64,000 bases of DNA from Melieria omissa. Taxonomy: Eukaryota; Arthropoda; Insecta; Diptera; Ulidiidae. The DNA lies in contig OZ020267.1 of assembly GCA_963971225.1 (NCBI GenBank), forward strand, positions 121,265,891-121,329,890, read 5' to 3'. The notes under the pieces are model-generated. The model saw nothing but the letters and a program-made list of their open reading frames with translations, had not been told where the DNA came from and did no database searches. Every line of letters starts with the position of its first letter. Positions within the stretch are counted from its first letter, which is position 1. Below, piece after piece: positions 56,950 through 64,000 of this stretch. The position numbers and the translations under genes are program-made.

Positions 56950-57869
56950 GGGAGCACCGTATAATGCAGACATACAAAATGCAGACAAGACATATTGCAG
57001 ACAAATTTTGTAAATGTAGACAGGACAAAATGCAGACAAGACAAAATACAGACAGGACAAAATGCAGACAAAACAAAATGCAGACAAAACAAAATGCAGA
57101 CAAGACAAAATGACGGCAAGACAAAACGCAGACAGGACAAAATGCAGACAAGACAAAAACTAAATCCAGAAACATTAATTTTAATATCGGAATGAAACTG
57201 CGTTATTAATTTAGAACAAAAGTTAGTTTATTTATGAAGATAGTAAATTAAAATTATTAATAGTATTTACATTTTTTTTTTTAATGTATCCCAAAACTAA
57301 ACTCCCATGAGGGTTATTTTTTGCAGTCCGGCCACCCAGGAAAAACTTATTGGCAAGAAAACTATGGATTTGAACAAAAAATACTGTGCACACCTGACTG
57401 TTGCTTGATGTGGTGGTGACTCCCATGAGGCTTATATTTTTAGCGCCCGGCCGAAGGCCGGCCACTTGGGAAAAACTTATTGCCAAGAAAACTATGGCTT
57501 TCGGGAAAACTGTATGCACCTCTGGGATTGCGAAAAAAAGCGCGAATTTTAAACTTTGAGCGAAATTTTAAACCTTGGGCCTCGATATCTCGAAAACGAA
57601 GCGAGATATCGAAAAATTGTATTCCTCATTTTCGACTTATTTTTGGTCAATGTATCTAAAGACACCCTCAAATGGCGGCGCCACGGAAACCGTAGTCGTG
57701 CCTTTTTTTGCATACAAAATCATGCACTGAATAAATATAGCTTCAATAATTGTTTATTGATAAAAAAAATGTGTCTGTCATTTGTCTCCATTTTTCTGTA
57801 TTCTGTATTTTGTCCTGTCTGCGTTTGGTCTTGTCTGCATTACGTCTTTCTGCAATTCGTCATACACCC
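56950..57869. mobile_element. Foldback-like element (unit 8)
   Basis: Same 920 bp element between GATAGAAT copies. Confidence 0.65.
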
Positions 57870-59036
57870 GATAGAATATATACAAAAACATGTACACATT
57901 GCAAAAACTCCATTTATTCAAGGGACAGCGAAATGGTCTGCAAGGAGTGTGCAAAATAAAAATGCTCAATGAATCTTCGATGTTATTATTGCTTTTGAAC
58001 CTTTTTAAACTTTTTAATACGTTTCTTAGTTTTAAAAACTTGAAGTTCTTACGAAAAAATACATATGTATGTATAAATAAGCCACATTTTCACCTTTTGT
58101 ATGGTTTCCGAAAAGACTTAATAATTTAAGCACATTTTTTTAAATCAATGAAATGTATTATATATAAACTTATTCTTTTCTTTTTTGTGTGCTATTATTT
58201 TTTGTTTTTAAATATGCATACATCGGTATTTAGAAACAATAAAAATACAAATACTCCATTTTATATGCCAACAAGTGAGCATAACATACATAAAATTCTT
58301 GTGGGAAGACAGTTGACGCATTTGACAAAGAAAATACTATGAAATTAATGATTTTAATAGAATATTACTTCCAGTAAATAGTTTTGAATATTTAAATTAT
58401 ATTGAAAATTAAATATAGATGATTTTGTATGCTAATTATAAAAATCGAACCGAGTTGAGCTAAGATATTCGATTTGCAAAACGTATACTTGGTAGACTTT
58501 CGGTAAGTTGAGAGCAATTGTAAAATATTTTGTTTAACTGTTGCATTCAATAAATGTGAATAAATTTCATTTAAATACTATGTAAATTGTTCAAAATCAT
58601 ATATAAATGCAACTTTAACTATTTATTGAATGTATAAGTGGTAAAATGTTAAGTTTTTTCTATGAAATTTCATAATAAATCAGGCAAAGTTTATGTTTGA
58701 CTGCATTTAAAACTGTCATCATAACAAATATGAGGCAAATATATTAAAAATGCGAAAGATCAATATTTGGTAAATATTAATGGGTGATTTGTTTGAATGG
58801 AAATGGAAAAGTAATGTTTTAAAAAATTAAAATTCTATTTGAAGATGACTATTAGAAAATGTTCACAACTACTGACTGGTAAATTATTATCATATATCCC
58901 TTCTACATGAGTCTCACTTTTTCAAGGGACTTAAACTTGTGTTCTGTGAGTCACTGAATTTTATTGAATTTGAATTGTGTTGCGTAGCGTTTTGTTACGA
59001 ATTGAATTGGGAAAAAGTGTAAAGTGAAAAGGAGAA

Positions 59037-59801
59037 ATGTCGGAATCTGCTGTAATTGCTAATGCATCATCGCCGGTTGCTGCAGCGGGAGCTACGGCTG
59101 TTGCGGAGAAAAAGGTTGCTGCCAAGAAACCGGCATCGGCAAAATCAAAGAAACCCGCAGCTGCACCAACCCATCCGTCGACACAGCAAATGGTCGATGC
59201 ATCGATTAAAAATTTGAAAGAGCGCGGTGGCTCTTCACTGCTGGCCATCAAGAAATATATTAGTGCAACATATAAATGCGATGCACAAAAATTGGCTCCG
59301 TTCATAAAGAGATATTTAAAGTCTTCGGTAGTCAGCGGTAAATTGATTCAAACTAAAGGCAAAGGTGCATCCGGATCGTTCAAGTTATCGGCAGCTGCAG
59401 CAAAACCGAAAAAAGTCGGCAGCAGTAAGCCAAAATCGTCATCTGTGGAAAAGGGTAAAGCAAAGAAGAAGAAGAAGAGTGGAGCATTGGGAGCTAGCAG
59501 TGCAGCCAAGAAGAAATCTTCATCGGCGATTGGCGCCAAGAAAACGAGCAGTGACAAGGCAGCTGTAAAGGTAAAGAAAGCAGCTGTGGCTACCAAAAAG
59601 ACAGCCGAAAAAAAGAAGAGTGAAAAGGCAAAAGTGAAAAGTATCAAGAAGACTGGTACAGTTAAGGCGAAACCAGCAAAGGCAAAGCCAAGCGCCACCA
59701 AACCAAAAGCACCCAAGGTTAAAACATCTGCTGCCAAGCCAAAAAAGACTGCAACAGCGGCCAAGAAGCCAGTCGCTAAAAAAACGGCTGCCAAAAAGTA
59801 A
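59037..59801 (+). CDS. His1: Linker histone H1, 254-residue form (unit 8)
   Basis: Carries the extra AAG codon seen in unit 4, and Glu195. The stem-loop is intact at 59860..59875. Confidence 0.97.
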   Translation: MSESAVIANASSPVAAAGATAVAEKKVAAKKPASAKSKKPAAAPTHPSTQQMVDASIKNLKERGGSSLLAIKKYISATYKCDAQKLAPFIKRYLKSSVVSGKLIQTKGKGASGSFKLSAAAAKPKKVGSSKPKSSSVEKGKAKKKKKSGALGASSAAKKKSSSAIGAKKTSSDKAAVKVKKAAVATKKTAEKKKSEKAKVKSIKKTGTVKAKPAKAKPSATKPKAPKVKTSAAKPKKTATAAKKPVAKKTAAKK

Positions 59802-59957
59802 GGTGTCAGTAATGGGACATTATCTATATATTTACATATATCTGAAATGATATATAAAAAGCCCTTTTCAGGGCTACAAAATCAATATACAAAGAGAATC
59901 GGAATATTTTCAAACGCTAAATATATTTTTAATAAATTGTTTAATTGCGACGCGCGA

Positions 59958-60008
59958 TTCCCGTCCGATCACAGCGTCGGGCGCGTTTAGTGGACCGCTT
60001 GGGAACAC
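59958..60008 (+). pseudogene. 5S rRNA relic (unit 9)
   Basis: Same 51 bp relic as at 205..255. Confidence 0.85.
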
Positions 60009-60163
60009 AATGGCGGTGGTTCTATTTGTTTTGCATATTACGATTAAGGAGCATAATAGGATATTTTTTAAAACAACATATAAAAATCTCTTTGTTTATA
60101 TATTTTGTGGCCCTGAAAAGGGCCTTTTGTTCTATTAACGTAGATGTTGTAGATTGAAATTGC

Positions 60164-60535
60164 TTATTTGGAACTGGTGTATTTGGTGACGGCCTTAGTT
60201 CCCTCACTGACAGCGTGCTTCGCCAATTCACCGGGCAACAGCAGACGAACGGCAGTCTGAATTTCGCGACTAGTGATTGTCGAACGCTTATTGTAGTGCG
60301 CCAGACGCGACGCTTCGGCAGCGATACGCTCAAAGATGTCATTCACGAAACTGTTCATAATACTCATTGCCTTCGAAGAGATGCCAGTGTCCGGGTGGAC
60401 TTGCTTCAACACTTTGTAAATGTAGATAGCGTAGCTTTCCTTCCTCTTGCGCTTCTTCTTCTTGTCGTTTTTCGTAATGTTCTTTTGCGCCTTGCCGGCC
60501 TTTTTTGCCGCTTTACCACTCGTTTTAGGAGGCAT
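60164..60535 (-). CDS. His2B: Histone H2B (unit 9)
   Basis: Identical protein. Stem-loop 60109..60124 on the minus strand. As in unit 5, the divergent partner is the retrotransposon, and the orphaned H2A TATA box is at 60690..60696. Confidence 0.98.
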
Positions 60536-60709
60536 TTTCACTTAAATTCACAAAACACTCAAAACACAATTATGATGACTATGAACGCCAATATACACAC
60601 TTATCTACAATTTACTGAACGAGTTTTTCATGTTACATAAAGAAGGTGAGCATTTTTTCTCTACCTGACAATCATGAGCCCAACAAAACTATAAATACAC
60701 AGCAGGCAG

Positions 60710-60721
60710 CTGTATCGTTAA
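60710..60721 (+). repeat. Target-site duplication, left copy (unit 9)
   Basis: CTGTATCGTTAA at the same position relative to the H2A TATA box as in unit 5. The right copy lies beyond the window. Confidence 0.9.
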
Positions 60722-60932
60722 TCATTCATTCAGTGATTCGCAATTGAGACGGTTCGTTTTTTGATTGAAGTGTCATTGATTGAGAAAAGACTTTTCGCTA
60801 TTTAAACTCGGTCGTGCGCGATTGCGTAAGATCGTGCTACCAATTTTGAAGAAAAAAGAAACAATAAGAATAAGTAACATCAAACTTTTGCCGTCTGTGG
60901 ACCAAAGCGCCTGCTCAAGGCTAAAGAATAAA

Positions 60933-62354
60933 ATGAGTTTCAAGGATGACAGCAATCCGATGAACATCTATGAAGACCTCAGCTTAGAAAGTGACTGCGA
61001 GACCAAAGGCACTGCAAAGGTGAAAAAGAAACGTAAGAGACAAGACGTCTCCTCCGATGGTTCGAGTACCAAAACCTCGAAACTCATTGACAAAATTAAA
61101 GAGCTCACAAAGGAAATGAGCTCGCTGAAGGCGGAAATAAAACTACTCAAACAAGAACGAGAAATTTTGCAAAACAACAACCAAATGTTAACTAACAACG
61201 ACGCTGCTATGGACCAATTCCCGGCACTACCGAGTGATGCAGGACGAATACCGAAAATGCCCGTTAAGCCAGCAATGAAATTGAAGACCCCTAACCCGAA
61301 GAAGGAAGCTAGTAAGCCGCCACCTATCTTAGTATGCTACAATGTAGACCAAAAAATGCTTAACTTTAAGTTAGGTATCTTTTTAAAACATAAAAACTTT
61401 GCTGGTAAGCAAATCAATAAGAATGTAGTTCACATTAGCACCTACACTTTGGAGGACTACACTAAGACTAAGAATTTTCTGATAAACAACTCTATTAAAT
61501 TTTACACTTTCACTCCCCAAGAGGAAAAGCCATACACTCTGCTCATCAAGAAACTTCCATCCTCATATGAGGAAGAGGAAGTTATTAATTATATCATTGA
61601 TTTAAAACTAAATGTAAATGTACTTAAAATTAAAAAAATCGGTAATAAGTTCCTCATACAGCTATCCAAAGAGTCGGATATTGCTGAATTTAGGAAAATA
61701 AATTACATCCTCAATTGCAAAATTGAGTTTGCGGATTATAAGTCAAATTTCCCTATACAGTGCAAAAATTGCCAAAGGTTTGGACACGTTGCCAGTAATT
61801 GCAACATGCCTTACAGATGCGTGAAATGTTTAGACTCTCACGGTCCCAAAGAATGCAAAGTGCCTCCAAAGGAGCTAAATACTGAGGAAATTGCGGTCGT
61901 TGATCCTCTTACTGGGAAATTAAACAAGCGGTTAGGTCTCCCAGTAAAATGTGTTAACTGCAACTTAGAGGGTCATACGGCTAATGCCAAAATATGCCCC
62001 AAGAGATTAGAGCTAATAAGTAAGTTTAACCAACAAAAAAAGCCATCACTACCCCCACCCCCTCCGCCTTTGGCTTATATCCCTACAACCAGGACAAACA
62101 AGTCTTATTCTGAGGCCTTGAAAGCAAATAGTCAAGCTAATACTTCAAACTATCCCAAAGCTAGAACCACCCAAAGCACAGACTCAACATTCAACATGAT
62201 CAGCAATGATTGCGAGAGGTTGCTAGGGCGAGATTTCTTTACTTGCCTTAATAAAGTAAAGGAATTCTCCACATACTATAATGCTCTCGTCAACGACGAA
62301 GACAAATCCAAGGCACTATTTAAACTTTTCATAGACCTTCGCATTGACACCTAA
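60933..62354 (+). CDS. Retrotransposon ORF1 (unit 9 copy)
   Basis: 473 residues, same protein as 28616..30037, with all three zinc knuckles. Confidence 0.92.
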   Translation: MSFKDDSNPMNIYEDLSLESDCETKGTAKVKKKRKRQDVSSDGSSTKTSKLIDKIKELTKEMSSLKAEIKLLKQEREILQNNNQMLTNNDAAMDQFPALPSDAGRIPKMPVKPAMKLKTPNPKKEASKPPPILVCYNVDQKMLNFKLGIFLKHKNFAGKQINKNVVHISTYTLEDYTKTKNFLINNSIKFYTFTPQEEKPYTLLIKKLPSSYEEEEVINYIIDLKLNVNVLKIKKIGNKFLIQLSKESDIAEFRKINYILNCKIEFADYKSNFPIQCKNCQRFGHVASNCNMPYRCVKCLDSHGPKECKVPPKELNTEEIAVVDPLTGKLNKRLGLPVKCVNCNLEGHTANAKICPKRLELISKFNQQKKPSLPPPPPPLAYIPTTRTNKSYSEALKANSQANTSNYPKARTTQSTDSTFNMISNDCERLLGRDFFTCLNKVKEFSTYYNALVNDEDKSKALFKLFIDLRIDT

Positions 62355-64000
62355 GAATTTAAAATGTTTCTTCATAAATGTTTGTTCACTGGTTAGTAAG
62401 AGAAAGAGACACTCCTTCAACCTGTTTTTGAAACATCATAAGCCAGACATTGTTTTAATTGCAGAGCATAAATTGAATCACAGACACAAGCTGTCGTTCA
62501 CTAATTATGAACTCATAAGGGATGATCGTACCTCTGGCAGAGGTGGTGGTACAGCAATCTGTATCAAAGACTCCTTCGTTTATCAGAAAGTCACATGCAA
62601 CACTTGTGTAATTGAAAATACCACCATCACAATTAATCTCAGCAACAACACAACAATAGCATTCATCTCAGCTTATAACAAACCTTCTAACACCCTTACA
62701 GAATCTGATTTAAACACCTTAATCAGCTCCTCTAATACAGAGCAAATAGTCCTGGGTGGAGATTTTAACGCTAGACACCGCAATTGGGGAGACACGGTCT
62801 GCAATAGAAATGGGAATATTTTGTCTGAATGGCTTTTAAAAACCCCCTCCATGCAAATCAATCCAACTAAAAATCCAACGAGGAACAATTCATATTTAGA
62901 CCTTTTCATCACCTCCTTACCAATTTGTACAAACTACCACACAGACTTCCTGAATACCCTCAGAACTTTTGACTTTGACTCCGATCATGACGCAGTTGAA
63001 CTTCTAATAGTAACCAGTGATTTTCTACGAAAGTCACCGGAAACAACTCTAGATTGGAATAAAATTAATATAAAGTTGTTCAACAGCGTACTATATGAAA
63101 ACCTTAATAGCCATGTCTTACCCAACAATAGAGTAGCATCTATAACTGAAATAGATAACTGTATTTCCTATATAAATCAATCTTTCCAAACTGCTATCGA
63201 AGCTGCTGTACCCAAAGTAAAAATTCAAAGAAAAGGTCAAATTAACCTCCCACAAAATATCTTGCATTATATCCAGGAAAAAAAGAGGCTACGTAGAGCG
63301 GCATATAGATGCGTCGACCCGGACCGGAAAAACACCTTAAAAGCAATTATACGCAACATTGAAAAAATCGTCCAGGAGCTAATTCAGCTACACGAAGAAA
63401 AATACTGGGACAACTTCTTCAAAAAGATTAGAATGAATAATCAGACCTATAAGAAAATCAAAAACCTAAGTGGAACAAACAGCAAAATCGAATTGCCCAC
63501 CATCGTGGATGACAATGGGAACACTCACACTGAAAATTTTCACAAAATAAATGTATTGGCTGATCGTTTTGAGAAAGTTCATTTAAGAGATCAAGATATG
63601 CCCAACCAGCCTCATGATAATCTAGTCCGTAGCTCAATATCCGTTTTAAGAAACAACGTCCCAATCATTTCCTTTGATAATGAAATCACTGCGGACGGCG
63701 AATCTGATAAGTTGACAAACCATGCTCCCGACATCGTAGAAAATTACGCACATCTCACCACGTCAGAAGATATTGCCTTCGGTATCTATTTCACTAACAA
63801 TAAAAAAAGTTATGGCGACGATAGGATCCCGAACTTTCTACTAAGAAAAACTTCTGCTTTCTTTTGCGACTTCCTTGCAATTCTATTCAATCAGTCCTAC
63901 AACATTGGCTATTTTCCTGAATCATGGAAATGTGCCAAAATTATCCCAGTCTTAAAACCAAAGTCAGATCCGAATTTAGCCAATAACTACAGACCAATTT
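62335..64000 (+). CDS. Retrotransposon ORF2, 5' part (unit 9 copy, partial)
   Basis: Endonuclease domain and the start of the reverse transcriptase (through NNYRPI). Truncated by the window edge before the YADD motif. Same +1 overlap with ORF1 and the same lack of an early ATG as the copy at 30018. Confidence 0.92.

Larger units (their letters stand above)
59958..64000. repeat. Histone repeat unit 9, cut by window end
   Basis: Contains the 5S relic, H2B, the H2A TATA region and then the retrotransposon from 60722 to the window edge. It matches unit 5 displaced by 32,317 bp. H2A, H4, H3, 5S and H1 of this unit would lie beyond the window. Confidence 0.93.
60722..64000 (+). mobile_element. Jockey-clade retrotransposon, second copy (cut by window end)
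   Basis: Begins with TCATTCATTC at the same histone base as the copy at 28405 and matches it up to the window edge (equivalent to 31683). The identical junction and identical flanking markers show that this is a duplicated insertion and not a second integration. Confidence 0.92.

Noticed and set aside
60722..64000. Independent second insertion of the retrotransposon at the same base, implying site-specific targeting
   Set aside because: The surrounding unit markers also recur at the same 32,317 bp offset, so one insertion followed by duplication explains both copies. Target specificity cannot be claimed from one event.

Overview
The window is a tandem array of replication-dependent histone genes from an insect, almost certainly a higher fly (Diptera, Schizophora). 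H2A, H3 and H4 look identical to the Drosophila proteins as I know them, and H2B differs by about one residue. H1 is a fly-type 253-residue protein, and the order and orientation H1>, <H2B, H2A>, <H4, H3> is the Drosophila one. The DNA is AT-rich. A tephritid is plausible, but the sequence does not prove a family.

Layout: eight complete repeat units and part of a ninth. A normal unit is about 6.85 kb. It holds <H2B and H2A> around a shared 243 bp promoter region, <H4 and H3> around a shared 307 bp region, and a complete 5S rRNA gene downstream of H3. After the 5S gene come a duplicated stretch of its 3' flank and a 920 bp Foldback-like DNA transposon flanked by an 8 bp target duplication. The unit ends with an AT-rich spacer, then H1>, then a 51 bp relic of a second 5S gene. 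Every histone gene ends in the metazoan 3' stem-loop followed by a purine-rich downstream element. The window opens with the last 15 codons of an H1 gene.

The fifth unit (27641..39396) and the ninth (59958..end) carry a full-length, apparently intact non-LTR retrotransposon of the jockey clade. It is 4,887 bp with ORF1 (Gag-like, three zinc knuckles) and ORF2 (endonuclease plus reverse transcriptase). It sits exactly at the H2A transcription start region and is flanked by a 12 bp target-site duplication. The H2A TATA box is left about 34 bp upstream of the element's own initiator, while the H2A coding region is pushed 4.9 kb away from that TATA box.

The array has a higher-order structure. 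From about 8949 onward the sequence recurs with a period of exactly 32,317 bp, so units 2-3-4-5 reappear as 6-7-8-9 with the same private markers. These are a broken H1 stem-loop (2/6), an 8 bp deletion upstream of 5S (3/7), an extra lysine in H1 (4/8) and the retrotransposon (5/9). Unit 6 is a mosaic that looks like the crossover product of an unequal exchange. This is either a very recent segmental duplication or an assembly artefact.

How the genes work together: the four core histones form the nucleosome and H1 binds linker DNA. All are S-phase genes whose mRNAs end at the stem-loop instead of a poly(A) tail. The embedded 5S gene is a Pol III gene for the large ribosomal subunit and has only a positional link to the histones.
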